From DATCLS01 sp036563805 (GTDB taxonomy: Bacteria; Actinomycetota; Acidimicrobiia; Acidimicrobiales; VFJN01), in contig DATCLS010000094.1 of assembly GCA_036563805.1 (NCBI GenBank), positions 62,001 through 126,000 on the forward strand: a DNA stretch of 64,000 nt, given 5' to 3'. The translations under genes were made by a program, and so were the position numbers. The notes below the pieces were generated by a model. That model had not been told where the DNA came from. It made no database searches and saw only the letters and a list, made by a program, of their open reading frames with translations. Of this stretch, positions 1 through 8,310 are shown one piece after another. Numbering within the stretch: the stretch's first letter is position 1; every line of letters begins with the position of its first letter.

Positions 1-875
1 CAGGCCTGGCCGGCCGTGGCCGCCACCACCATGGCCGCGCCCATGGCGGCCTTCTCCACGGCGTCGGGCAGGTAGATCTGCGCCGACTTGCCGCCCAGCT
101 CGAGGGCGACCCGCTTCACGGTCGGGGCCGCCTGGGCCAGGATCCGGCGGCCGACGGCGGTCGAGCCGGTGAACGACACCATGTCGACGGCGGGGTCGGT
201 GGTGAGCAGCTCGGCCCCGGACGCGCCGTTCTCCACCACCACGCTCAGCACGCCGGGCGGCAGGCCGGCGGCCTCGGCCGCCTCGCCGAGCACCAGCGAC
301 GACAGCGGGGTCAGCGGGCTGGGCCGCAGGATGACCGAGTTGCCGGCCAGCAGCGCCGGCACCAGCTTCTGGAAGGCCATGAGCAGGGCGGCGTTGTACG
401 GCGTGATGGCCGTGACGACGCCGACGGGCTCGTGCCGGCGCACGGAGAGGACGACGCGACCGGACACGAGCTCGTCGACGGGCACCTCGTACGGCTCCTC
501 CTCCGGCAGGGAGAGATAGAGCTCGCACGTGGCCCGACCCAGGGCGAGGCCGCCGTTCAGCTGGGTGCCCTCGGCGAAGAAGGTCGGTTGCCCGGCCTCG
601 GCGACCATCGTGGCGACCAGCGGCTCCCGGGCCGCCTCGATGTGGTCGAGGAAGGCGTGGACCCGCCGGGCCCGCTCGGTGCGGGGCAGGTCCGCCCAGA
701 CGCCCTCGTCGAAGCTCCGGCGGGCGGCCTCGATGGCCCGGCGGATCTCGGACAGCGGCGTCGCCGACACGTCGGCGACGTGCGACTCGTCGGCCGGGTT
801 CTCGACTGCGACGGCCTCGTCGCCCTCGACCCAGCGTCCCCCGACGTACGTGCGGCGCTCGGCGATGATCGCCAC
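1..875 (-). CDS. NAD(P)-dependent aldehyde dehydrogenase, N-terminal part (cut by window edge)
   Basis: Oxidises an aldehyde to an acid. 291 full codons are visible. The Rossmann and substrate regions are normal: TPYNAALL near residue 155, the cofactor-loop motif FTGSTAVG, and the catalytic glutamate in LELGGKSA. The last codons read AGQA and position 1 falls two bases (TG) into the next codon, exactly where the catalytic cysteine belongs, so the C-terminal part lies outside the window. I chose GTG at 875 because AAGGAGGGGG sits 5 bases upstream. An in-frame ATG at 944 lies inside a probable operator and would add an arginine-rich extension unlike the family. Substrate unknown. Confidence 0.9.
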   Translation of the reverse strand, partial: MAIIAERRTYVGGRWVEGDEAVAVENPADESHVADVSATPLSEIRRAIEAARRSFDEGVWADLPRTERARRVHAFLDHIEAAREPLVATMVAEAGQPTFFAEGTQLNGGLALGRATCELYLSLPEEEPYEVPVDELVSGRVVLSVRRHEPVGVVTAITPYNAALLMAFQKLVPALLAGNSVILRPSPLTPLSSLVLGEAAEAAGLPPGVLSVVVENGASGAELLTTDPAVDMVSFTGSTAVGRRILAQAAPTVKRVALELGGKSAQIYLPDAVEKAAMGAAMVVAATAGQA

Positions 876-931
876 TCGGCCCCCCTCCTTCGTCCGGCGC
901 TCCCGGCGGTCCCCTCGCGGCACCCCCTCGA

Positions 932-949
932 TGTAGAGCGCCATTCTAC
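932..949 (-). promoter_or_regulatory. Operator-like inverted repeat upstream of the partial aldehyde dehydrogenase
   Basis: TGTAGAGCGCCATTCTAC has GTAGA/TCTAC arms. It matches 17 of 18 bases of the element at 52961-52978 upstream of the DDN-type reductase gene. It lies about 57 bases upstream of GTG 875 in an otherwise AT-richer patch (945-965). TAGAAT on the minus strand could be a -10 box overlapped by the repeat. Binding protein unknown; a TetR-type repressor is my inference. Confidence 0.5.
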
Positions 950-1015
950 TCAACCAAAATATTGCGTATCCCGCAAGTGGCGCGGCGCGACCCGGCGCCC
1001 ACTCCCGCGTCGCCG

Positions 1016-2593
1016 CTACCCGGTGACGTAGAGCGTGTCGAACAGCAGGTCGTTGGTGGCCCGGGCGAACTGCGGGTCGCCGCCCACCCGGTCGTTGGAC
1101 CACACCGCGAACTGGGGCACGTAGACGAGCGGGACGACCCAGGCGTTCTCGGCGATCATCAGCTCGGCCTCCTGGAATGCCTCCGACACCGCGGGGTCGT
1201 CGGGGGCCAAGCCGCCGGCCGGGGCGACCGCCTCCATGACCTCGGGCCGCGACCGCCCGCACAGAGCCTGGACCGAGCCCTCCTGGAAGAACCGGCTGTA
1301 CTTGTCGATGCCGGTCCGCGAGCCCGGGATCATCATGGCGCCGGCCCGCTGGGGCTCGATGAACTCCGACACCAGGTCGCGGATGGGGGCGATCTCGGCG
1401 TTGAGCCCGATCTCGCCCAGCTGCGACTGGATGACCTCACCCACGCGCCCGTAGGCGGCGGTGGCCGACGGGTAGACGAGGTCGAACGTGACGTCGGTCG
1501 CCCCTGCGTCCTCGAGCAGCCGGCGGGCCTCGTCGGGGTCGTAGGTGACGATGTCCTCGACCGCGGGGTTGTAGTGGGGGTGGTCGGCGGGCCAGAAACC
1601 GTGGGCCGGCTCGGCGGAGCCGTCGAAGGCCAGGTCGACCAGGCCCTCGCGGTCGATGCCGATCTGCAGCGCCCGGCGCACGGCCTCGTCGTCGAACGGC
1701 GGCTTGCCGGTGCAGGGCACGATGGCGATGTAGCCGCGGTCGGTGACCGCCGAGGTGACCGTGAACCGGTCGTCGCGCTCCAACTCGTTCATCTGCTGGT
1801 CGGTGACGCGGATGACCATGTCGACCTCGCCCGACAGCAGCGCGTTCTGCATGGTCGGGCCGGTGGGCGTGGCCACGAACTCGACGCCGCCCAGCTGCCA
1901 GCTGTCCGCGTCGAAGAAGTCGGGGTTCCTGCGGAGCGACACGAAGTCCTCGCGGAACTCCTCGACCACGTACGGGCCGGCGCCGATCGCCCGGGTATCG
2001 ATGTCCTCGGGGGCCGACGCCGCCTGCTCGGGCGACACGATCACGCCCTCGCGGTCGGCCAGCGCGTTCACCAGCTCGCCGGCCAGCGGCGCGTCGAGCC
2101 GGAGCGTCAGCTCGCGGGGCCCGTCGACGACGACGTCGCGCAGGGCGCGGAACGCCGCCTGCTGGCTGGCCATGGTCGGCGGCGAGGCCTCGTCGCGGGT
2201 GCGCAGCAGCCCGGCCCGGACCGCCTCGGCGTCGTAGGCCGACCCGTCGGTGAACGTCACGCCCTCCCGCAGGGTGAGCCGCACGGTCTGCGGATCGACG
2301 ATCTCGTAGGACTCGGCCATCATCGGCTCGACCCCGCCGTCGGCGGTGTTGCGCAGCAGCGTGCCCATCACGAGCTGCATCCACGGGAGATCGGCGTTGA
2401 CGTAGCTCTGGGTGGGGTCGAGGTGGATGCCGCCCGGGAACTCCAGCGCGGTGCCGATGCGCAGCACGCCGTCGGGGTCGGGCTCGCCGCCGCCGTCCGC
2501 GCCGGAGGTGCCACCGCTGCCGCCGCACGCGGCCGCCACCAGCACCAGCGCGACGAGCACGCTCGTCCACCACTTCGTTCGCGACGTTCTCAC
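1016..2593 (-). CDS. Peptide/nickel-type ABC transporter substrate-binding lipoprotein (SBP family 5)
   Basis: Extracytoplasmic binding protein (525 aa) of the DppA/OppA/NikA type, delivering peptides or similar ligands to the permeases encoded just upstream. The N-terminus is a lipoprotein signal peptide ending LVLVAAAC, with lipidation expected at Cys23, followed by a Gly/Ser-rich linker. The body has the family features: LRIGTALEFPGG near residue 45, an AESYEI...LREGVTFTDGS segment near 115-135, and FDDEAVRRALQIGIDRE near 300. The GTG start overlaps the stop of the ATPase gene by 4 bases (GTGA), so it is translationally coupled as the last gene of the operon. The substrate cannot be read from sequence. 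Confidence 0.92.
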   Translation of the reverse strand: MRTSRTKWWTSVLVALVLVAAACGGSGGTSGADGGGEPDPDGVLRIGTALEFPGGIHLDPTQSYVNADLPWMQLVMGTLLRNTADGGVEPMMAESYEIVDPQTVRLTLREGVTFTDGSAYDAEAVRAGLLRTRDEASPPTMASQQAAFRALRDVVVDGPRELTLRLDAPLAGELVNALADREGVIVSPEQAASAPEDIDTRAIGAGPYVVEEFREDFVSLRRNPDFFDADSWQLGGVEFVATPTGPTMQNALLSGEVDMVIRVTDQQMNELERDDRFTVTSAVTDRGYIAIVPCTGKPPFDDEAVRRALQIGIDREGLVDLAFDGSAEPAHGFWPADHPHYNPAVEDIVTYDPDEARRLLEDAGATDVTFDLVYPSATAAYGRVGEVIQSQLGEIGLNAEIAPIRDLVSEFIEPQRAGAMMIPGSRTGIDKYSRFFQEGSVQALCGRSRPEVMEAVAPAGGLAPDDPAVSEAFQEAELMIAENAWVVPLVYVPQFAVWSNDRVGGDPQFARATNDLLFDTLYVTG

Positions 2594-3714
2594 CTGACGA
2601 TCTCCTTCCGTGACAGCGGCTGGCCGGCGAGCTGCGGGCCCGCGGTGTGCAGGTGGCAGCGCACCGTCGTCCCCGCCTCGGCCTCGTAGGCCGGCGGCGC
2701 TTCCGTGGCGCAGACGTCCAGGGCGTAGGGGCAGCGGGTGTGGAACCGGCAGCCCGGCGGCGGGTCGGACGGGTCCGGGATGTCGCCCTCCAGCACGATC
2801 CGCCGCCGCGCCCGCTGGACGTCGGGGTCGGGGACGACCACGGCCGACAGCAGCGCCTGCGTGTAGGGGTGCCGCGGGCGGTGGTAGACCTCGTCGGCCG
2901 GGCCGACCTCGACGATCTCGCCCAGGTACATGACCGCGATGCGGTCGCTGGCGTGGCGCACCAGCGCCGGGTTGTGGGCGATGAACAGGTAGGCCACGCC
3001 CAGCTCGCGCTGGAGCCGCTCCAGCAGGCCGATCACCTGGGCCTGGGTCGACACGTCGAGCGACGACACCGGCTCGTCGAGCACGACGAGCTCGGGGTCG
3101 GCGGCCACCGCCCGGGCGATCGCCAGGCGCTGGAGCTGACCGCCCGACAGCTCGCGCGGGTAGCGGTCCAGGTGCTCGGGCTCGAGACCGACGAGCGCCA
3201 CCAGCTCGTGCAGGCGGGCGGTGCGCTGGGCCGCGGTCAGATCGAGGTGGACGTCGAGGGGCTCGGCCACGCTGGCCCCGACCGGGAGCAGCGGGTCGAA
3301 CGACGAGTACGGGTCCTGGAACACCATCTGGGCGCGGCGGCGCAGGCCCCGCAGCGCGCCGCGGCCGGCGGCCGTGACGTCCTCGCCCCGGAGCCGGACC
3401 GTCCCCTCGCTGACGTCCACCACCCGCAGGGCCAGGCGGCCCAGCGTCGACTTCCCCGAGCCCGACTCCCCCACCAGGCCGAGCGTCTCACCGGCGTGCA
3501 GGGCCAGGGACACGTCGCTCACCGCGTGCACGTGGCCGCGCACCCGCCGGAGCACCCCGCGGCGGACCGGGAACCGCTTGGAGACGCCCCTGAGCTCGAG
3601 CAGGGGCGGGCCCGGACGGCGGCCGTTGGCGGCGGTGCGACCGTCGCGGGCGCGGCCGTCGTCTCCGGCCCGGTCGTCGGCGGTGCGGCCGTTCGTGCCG
3701 TCGGGCCCGCTCAC
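2590..3714 (-). CDS. Oligopeptide/dipeptide ABC transporter ATP-binding protein (DppF/OppF-like)
   Basis: Second ATPase of the peptide transporter (374 aa). Walker A GLVGESGSGKST is near residue 80, Q-loop VFQDPYSSFDP, signature LSGGQLQRLAIARA, Walker B LVVLDEP, H-loop FIAHN. The C-terminal oligopeptide-transporter domain includes YLGEIVEVG, HPYTQALLSAV and a cysteine cluster (CRFHTRCPYALDVC) typical of the OppF/DppF tail, which can carry an Fe-S site in some members. The first 35 residues are a low-complexity Gly/Arg/Asp stretch outside the ABC fold. GTG 3714 overlaps the upstream stop (GTGA). An asparagine replaces the usual threonine after the H-loop histidine. Confidence 0.92.
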   Translation of the reverse strand: MSGPDGTNGRTADDRAGDDGRARDGRTAANGRRPGPPLLELRGVSKRFPVRRGVLRRVRGHVHAVSDVSLALHAGETLGLVGESGSGKSTLGRLALRVVDVSEGTVRLRGEDVTAAGRGALRGLRRRAQMVFQDPYSSFDPLLPVGASVAEPLDVHLDLTAAQRTARLHELVALVGLEPEHLDRYPRELSGGQLQRLAIARAVAADPELVVLDEPVSSLDVSTQAQVIGLLERLQRELGVAYLFIAHNPALVRHASDRIAVMYLGEIVEVGPADEVYHRPRHPYTQALLSAVVVPDPDVQRARRRIVLEGDIPDPSDPPPGCRFHTRCPYALDVCATEAPPAYEAEAGTTVRCHLHTAGPQLAGQPLSRKEIVR

Positions 3715-5498
3715 GGCGCCACCAGCTCGGTCTCGCCGGCGGTCACGTGGCTCAGCAGGTGGCGGGTGTAGGGGTGCTGCGGCGCGTGGAACACGTCGCG
3801 CACCGGCGCCACCTCGACGACCCGGCCAGCCCGCATCACGGCCACCCGGTCGCAGATGTCGGCCACGACGCCGAGGTCGTGGGTGACGAACAGCACCGCC
3901 ATGCCCAGCTCGGCCCGCAGCTCCTTCAGCAGCTCCAGCACCTGGGCCTGGACGGTGACGTCGAGGGCGGTCGTCGGCTCGTCGGCGATGAGCAGCTTGG
4001 GCCGGCACACGAGCGCCATGGCGATCATGACCCGCTGGCGCATGCCGCCGGACAGCTCGTGAGGGTACGAGCGGCCGCGGGCCGCCGGGATGCCGACCAG
4101 CTCCAGCGCCTCCGCCGTGCGGCGGGCCGCGGCGCGGCGGTCGGCGTCCGGCTCGTGCCAGCGCACGACCTGGCCGATCTGGTGGGCCACGGTGAGGCCG
4201 GGGTTGAGGCTGGCCAGCGGGTCCTGGAACACCATGGCCAGCTCCCGGCCCCGCAGCCGGGCCAGGTCGCGGAACGGCAGGCGCAGCAGGTCGCGCCCGT
4301 CGAAGCGCACCGTGCCGCCGACGATCGTCGCCGGCGGCGACGGCAGCAGCCGCATGATCGCCAGCGACGTCACGGTCTTGCCGCAGCCGCTCTCCCCCAC
4401 CAGGCCGAGCGTCTCGCCGGGCGCCACCGAGAACGAGACGCCGTCGAGCACCCGGCGGGGTCCGGCCGGCGTCGCGAGGTCGAGCCGCAGGCCGGCGACG
4501 CGCAGCAGGGCACCGTCCCCATCGGCGTCGGCCGCGCCCGCCGCGTCGGGCGCCGGTTCGATCCCGTCCGGGGCCGGCTCGGCCGCCCGGTCGGACACGG
4601 TGGTCAGGCCCAGGCGCCCGTGCTTGCGCACCGGCGGGGCGGCGCCGAGGGCGGCCCGCAGCCCGTCACCGACGGCGTTGAAGGCGAGCACGGTCAGGGC
4701 GATGGCCAGGCCCGGCGGCAGCACGTGCCACGGGTGGCTGAGGACCGAGTCGTAGGCGCGTTGGAGCATCGAGCCCCAGCTGGCCGTCGGCGGCTGGGCG
4801 CCGAGCCCCAGGAAGCTGAGGCCGGCCTCGGCCAGCAGCACGAGCCCGAGCAGGATCGACGCCTGCACGATCAGCGGCGACAGGACGTTGGGCAGCAGGT
4901 GGCGGCGGACGACCCGGGCCGCCGGCGTCCCGATGACGTGGGACGCCTCGACGAACGTCTCCTCCCGCACCGCCAGCGCCTGGCCCCGGACCAGGCGGGT
5001 GAGGCCGGGGGCCATGGCCACGGCGATGGCGATCATGGCGCTGTCCAGCCCCGCCCCGAGCACGGCGACCACGGCGATCGCCAGCACCAGCGCCGGGATG
5101 CTCATCACCGCGTCCATCACCCGCATGAGGACGTTGTCGAGGCGGCCGCCCACGTAGCCCGACAGCAGCCCGACCGGCAGGGCCACGACCAGCGCCAGGG
5201 CGACGACCAGCAGGCTGAAGCGCATGCTGGTGGCGGCGCCCTCGAGCAGGCGGCTCAGCACGTCCCTGCCGAGGTCGTCGGTGCCCAGCCAGTGCCGGCC
5301 CGACGGGCCCTCGAAGGGCCGGCCGGTCTCCTGCTCGGCCGGGTCGTACGGGGCGATCAGCGGGTGCAGCGCCCCGGCCAGGGCCAGGGCGACCAGGAAC
5401 ACGGCGGCGGCCAACGCCAGGCGGTCGCGCCGGAACCGGGCCCACGCCCGCCGGGCCCGGCCCGGCGGCCGGCCCGCGTCTCGGGTGGCGGCGCTCAT
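3711..5498 (-). CDS. Fused peptide ABC transporter permease and ATPase (DppC-DppD-like)
   Basis: A 595-residue fusion. Residues about 1-290 are a DppC-type inner-membrane permease: N-terminal anchor, HPLIAPYDP, HWLGTDDLGRDVLSRLL, several membrane segments, and the EAA loop FVEASHVIGTPAARVVRRHLLPN. A Pro/Ala/Asp-rich linker (about 295-340) joins it to a DppD-type ATPase with Walker A GLVGESGCGKT near 368, Q-loop VFQDPLASLNP, signature LSGGMRQRVMIAMAL, Walker B LLIADEP and HPYTRHLLS. Such fusions are known in actinomycetes. ATG 5498 overlaps the DppB-like stop (ATGA), and its own stop overlaps the next ATPase, so the three reading frames form one coupled operon. Confidence 0.92.
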   Translation of the reverse strand: MSAATRDAGRPPGRARRAWARFRRDRLALAAAVFLVALALAGALHPLIAPYDPAEQETGRPFEGPSGRHWLGTDDLGRDVLSRLLEGAATSMRFSLLVVALALVVALPVGLLSGYVGGRLDNVLMRVMDAVMSIPALVLAIAVVAVLGAGLDSAMIAIAVAMAPGLTRLVRGQALAVREETFVEASHVIGTPAARVVRRHLLPNVLSPLIVQASILLGLVLLAEAGLSFLGLGAQPPTASWGSMLQRAYDSVLSHPWHVLPPGLAIALTVLAFNAVGDGLRAALGAAPPVRKHGRLGLTTVSDRAAEPAPDGIEPAPDAAGAADADGDGALLRVAGLRLDLATPAGPRRVLDGVSFSVAPGETLGLVGESGCGKTVTSLAIMRLLPSPPATIVGGTVRFDGRDLLRLPFRDLARLRGRELAMVFQDPLASLNPGLTVAHQIGQVVRWHEPDADRRAAARRTAEALELVGIPAARGRSYPHELSGGMRQRVMIAMALVCRPKLLIADEPTTALDVTVQAQVLELLKELRAELGMAVLFVTHDLGVVADICDRVAVMRAGRVVEVAPVRDVFHAPQHPYTRHLLSHVTAGETELVAP

Positions 5499-6442
5499 GC
5501 CGCCCGCACCTTGGGGTTGAGCCAGCCGTAGGCGATGTCGACGAGGAGGCTCGTCACCACGTGGATGACCACGAACACGAGCGCCACGCCCTGCACGACC
5601 GGGAGGTCCTGGGCGTTCACCGCCTCCAGCAGGTAGGTTCCGAGGCCGGGGATCGTGAAGATCCGCTCGATGATCACCGAGCTGCCGAGGACCACCCCCA
5701 CCTGCAGGCCGAGGACGGTGACCGCCGGCATCGCCGAGCCCTTCAGGGCGTGGCCGACCACGACCTGGCGGGTCGACCCGCCCTTCGCCCAGGCGGTGCG
5801 GATGTAGGGCGCCTGCATGACGTCGGCGAGCCCGCCCCGCACCTGCCGGGCCAGCACGGCCGCCATGCCGAGGGCCAGGGCGGCCGCCGGCATGATCATC
5901 CGCCGGAACCACTCGCCGGGGTCCGCCCGCAGCTCGACGTACCCGAACGGCGGGAGCCAGCCGAGCCGCACGGCGAAGAGGGTCACGAGCACCAGGGCGA
6001 TCCAGAACGGCGGGACGGCCAGGAAGGCACCCGAGCCCACCATCAGCGCCCGGTCGAGCAGGCTTCCCGGCCGGAGCCCGCCGGCCACGCCGACGAGCAG
6101 CGCCACCGGGACGGCCAGCCCGAACACGAGGGCGGCCAGGCCGAGCGTGACCGGCAGCCGCTCGGCCAGCTCGTCGGTGATCGGCTCGTGGCTGTAGAGC
6201 GAGTCGCCGAAGTCGAGCCGCACCACCCCGCCGAGCCAGTCGAGGTACTGGGCCGGGAGCGGCTCGTCGAGCTGCAGCTCCTCCCGCACCTCCTCGACCG
6301 CCCCGGGCGGGGCGTCCGGTCCTCCGGCCAGCGTCACGGCCGCGTCGCCCGGGATGAGCACGACGAGCCCGAAGATCAGGACCGACGTGATCAACAGCAT
6401 CGGGATGGCGACCAGCAGCCGGCGTACGACCAGGCCGAGCAT
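5495..6442 (-). CDS. Peptide ABC transporter permease (DppB-like)
   Basis: Inner-membrane permease of 315 residues, the usual DppB length. It opens with the family N-terminus (VVRRLLVAIPMLLITSVLIFGLVVLIPGD), has about six membrane segments, and carries the cytoplasmic EAA loop near residues 215-240 (WAKGGSTRQVVVGHALK) that contacts the ATPase. ATG 6442 is preceded by a GGAGGGG-type ribosome site. It is the first gene of the transporter operon and is followed by the permease-ATPase fusion, second ATPase and binding protein. Having the binding protein last is unusual for dpp operons. Confidence 0.92.
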   Translation of the reverse strand: MLGLVVRRLLVAIPMLLITSVLIFGLVVLIPGDAAVTLAGGPDAPPGAVEEVREELQLDEPLPAQYLDWLGGVVRLDFGDSLYSHEPITDELAERLPVTLGLAALVFGLAVPVALLVGVAGGLRPGSLLDRALMVGSGAFLAVPPFWIALVLVTLFAVRLGWLPPFGYVELRADPGEWFRRMIMPAAALALGMAAVLARQVRGGLADVMQAPYIRTAWAKGGSTRQVVVGHALKGSAMPAVTVLGLQVGVVLGSSVIIERIFTIPGLGTYLLEAVNAQDLPVVQGVALVFVVIHVVTSLLVDIAYGWLNPKVRAA

Positions 6443-6792
6443 TCCCCCCTCGTCCCCTCCTCGGGCGCGCCGGGTTGCCCCGGCTCCGCACTGTCCGTGT
6501 CCCCCCTTGGACTACGCGCAGCATATAGAACCCCAGTAGGTCCTACAAGAGAATGTTGTTCCCTAGTTCGGTGAGGCCGAGTTAGGCCGCTGGGGAGAAC
6601 CTTCGACTGCGGCGGGCCGTCAGCTGGCCGGCAGGATCAGACGGTCGCCCGGAACGTGGCCGGACGTGGCCGGGACGCCGGAATCGTGGGCCCTCGCGGC
6701 GACGGCGTCGATGTCGCCCTCGTCGGGACCGTGAGCTGGGCCGACGGCGGCAATGTTGACGTCGATCTCAATATCGGAGAGCATGATTTTTC
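6443..6792. other. Divergent intergenic region between transporter operon and acyl-CoA synthetase operon
   Basis: The only non-genic stretch above 300 bases. It separates two operons read away from each other and should carry both promoters. An AT-richer patch at 6525-6575 contains the 11-base palindrome GTAGGTCCTAC (6536-6546), a possible operator. Positions 6620-6784 hold a short open frame on the minus strand (listed separately). No convincing -35/-10 pair could be assigned. No terminator is expected here. Confidence 0.5.
6620..6784 (-). CDS. Possible 54-residue small ORF or gene remnant
   Basis: Open frame from ATG 6784 to TGA 6620 encoding MLSDIEIDVN... ending GDRLILPAS. Third codon positions are mostly G or C, as in neighbouring genes, which argues for present or past coding. 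An in-frame stop lies just upstream of the ATG and no clear ribosome site is visible. I recognise no family. It could be a genuine small protein, the tail of a decayed gene, or chance in GC-rich DNA. Its start lies 8 bases from the plus-strand synthetase start, so it would overlap that gene's leader. Confidence 0.2.
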   Translation of the reverse strand: MLSDIEIDVNIAAVGPAHGPDEGDIDAVAARAHDSGVPATSGHVPGDRLILPAS

Positions 6793-8310
6793 ATGGCGAC
6801 GGCGCTCCTCCACTGCGGGCTCGAGCGGGCGGCCGACCGGTTCGGGGAGCGCCCCGCCGTCCGGGCCGGCGACCAGGCGTGGTCGTTCCGCGACCTCGAC
6901 GGCCTGAGCAACAGCTTCGCCCGCCACCTCGCCCGCCGGGGCGTGGGCGCCGGCGACCGCGTGGCGGTCATGACGTCGAACCGGGTCGAGTTCATCGCCG
7001 CCGTCCACGCCGTCAGCAAGCTGGGGGCCGCCATCGTGCTGCTCAGCCCGGCGTGGAAGGCCGTCGAGGTCGACCACGTGGTGGGGCTGACCGAGCCCCG
7101 GCACGCCGTCGCCGACGGGGCCGGCGTCGGGCTCCTGGCCGAGCACCTGGGAGACGCGGTGACCGACCTCGACGACGAGGTCACGGTCGCCGAGGCGCTC
7201 GGCGGCGACCGGGACCGGCCCGCCGGCGCCGAGCCCGACGAGGGCGACGACGCCATCCTCGTGTTCAGCTCGGGCACGACCGGCATGCCCAAGGCCGTGC
7301 GCCACACCCACCGCTCGATGCGGCGGGCGACCGTCCACTGGGTCACCGCGCTCGGCCTGGGCCCCGACGACCGATTCCAGGTGGCGACGCCGCCGACCCA
7401 CATCCTGGGCCTGCTCAACCTGCTCACCGCGGCCGAGGCGGGCGCCACGGTCCGGCTCCACGAGCGGTTCGACCTCGACGAGGTGCTGCGGCGGATCGAG
7501 TCCGACCGCATCACGCTGGAGATGGCCGTGGCCCCCATCGCCCTGGCGCTGGCCAACCACCCGCGGCTCGAGGAGCTCGACCTCTCGTCGCTCCGCTACA
7601 TCATGTGGGGCGCCACACCGGTCACCGAGAGCGTCGCCCGACGGGTGACCGAGCGCACGGGCGTGCGGTGGCTGTGCGCCTACGGGGCCAGCGAGCTACC
7701 CGTGATCAGCGCCAACCCGGTGAACGAGCCCGAGCGCTGGCGGCTCGACTCGGCCGGGCTGCCGCCGCCGGACGTCCAGCTGCGGGTGGCCGACCTCGAC
7801 GCCGGCCGCGCCCTGCCGCCCGGCGAGGTCGGCGAGATCCAAGCGCGGAGCCCGTCGCTCATGGCCGGCTACCTGCCCGATGAGGCCAACGCCGAGGCGT
7901 TCGTCGACGGCTGGTACCGCACCGGCGACGTCGGCTGGCTGGAACCGGAGGGGTGGGTCCACCTCACCGACCGCTCGAAGGAGATGATCAAGGTGAACGG
8001 CTTCCAGGTCGCCCCCGCCGAGGTCGAGGCGGTGCTCCACGGCCACCCGGCGGTCGTCGACTGCGCCGTGTTCGGCCTCGCGGACGAACGGGCCGGCGAG
8101 GTGCCGGTGGCCGCCGTCCAGCTCGATCCCGACCACCCGGCCACCGCGGACGAGCTGCAGCGCCACGTCGCCGACGCCCTCGCCACCTACAAGCACCTGC
8201 GCCACGTGGTCGTGGTCGACGCCATCCCCCGGCTGCCGTCCGGCAAGGTGCTGCGCCGCACGCTGCGCGACGAGTGGGCGCCCCGGCTCGCGGCGGGGAG
8301 GGCCGGCTGA
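6793..8310 (+). CDS. AMP-dependent acyl-CoA synthetase/ligase
   Basis: Activates a carboxylic acid to its CoA thioester via an acyl-adenylate (ANL superfamily, 505 aa). The phosphate-binding motif FSSGTTGMPKAV is near residues 157-168, the adenylate motif YGASELP near 297, the hinge aspartate in YRTGDVGWLEPEGW near 375, and the catalytic lysine in LPSGKVLRR near 484. First gene of a plus-strand operon (ligase, acyl-CoA dehydrogenase, enoyl-CoA hydratase, second ligase), consistent with beta-oxidation of an imported acid. A GGAG lies 13-16 bases upstream of the ATG, which is rather far. Its stop overlaps the next start (TGATG). Confidence 0.93.
   Translation: MATALLHCGLERAADRFGERPAVRAGDQAWSFRDLDGLSNSFARHLARRGVGAGDRVAVMTSNRVEFIAAVHAVSKLGAAIVLLSPAWKAVEVDHVVGLTEPRHAVADGAGVGLLAEHLGDAVTDLDDEVTVAEALGGDRDRPAGAEPDEGDDAILVFSSGTTGMPKAVRHTHRSMRRATVHWVTALGLGPDDRFQVATPPTHILGLLNLLTAAEAGATVRLHERFDLDEVLRRIESDRITLEMAVAPIALALANHPRLEELDLSSLRYIMWGATPVTESVARRVTERTGVRWLCAYGASELPVISANPVNEPERWRLDSAGLPPPDVQLRVADLDAGRALPPGEVGEIQARSPSLMAGYLPDEANAEAFVDGWYRTGDVGWLEPEGWVHLTDRSKEMIKVNGFQVAPAEVEAVLHGHPAVVDCAVFGLADERAGEVPVAAVQLDPDHPATADELQRHVADALATYKHLRHVVVVDAIPRLPSGKVLRRTLRDEWAPRLAAGRAG

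Noticed and set aside
875..944. ATG 944 as start of the partial aldehyde dehydrogenase
   Set aside because: The ATG is part of the 18-base operator-like repeat, and the intervening residues are Arg-rich and not family-like. GTG 875 has a strong ribosome site.
3711..6524. Single 937-residue reading including the DppB region
   Set aside because: The first 340 codons are out of frame with the real permease and Arg/Gly/Ala-rich. The true start is ATG 5498, which overlaps the DppB-like stop.
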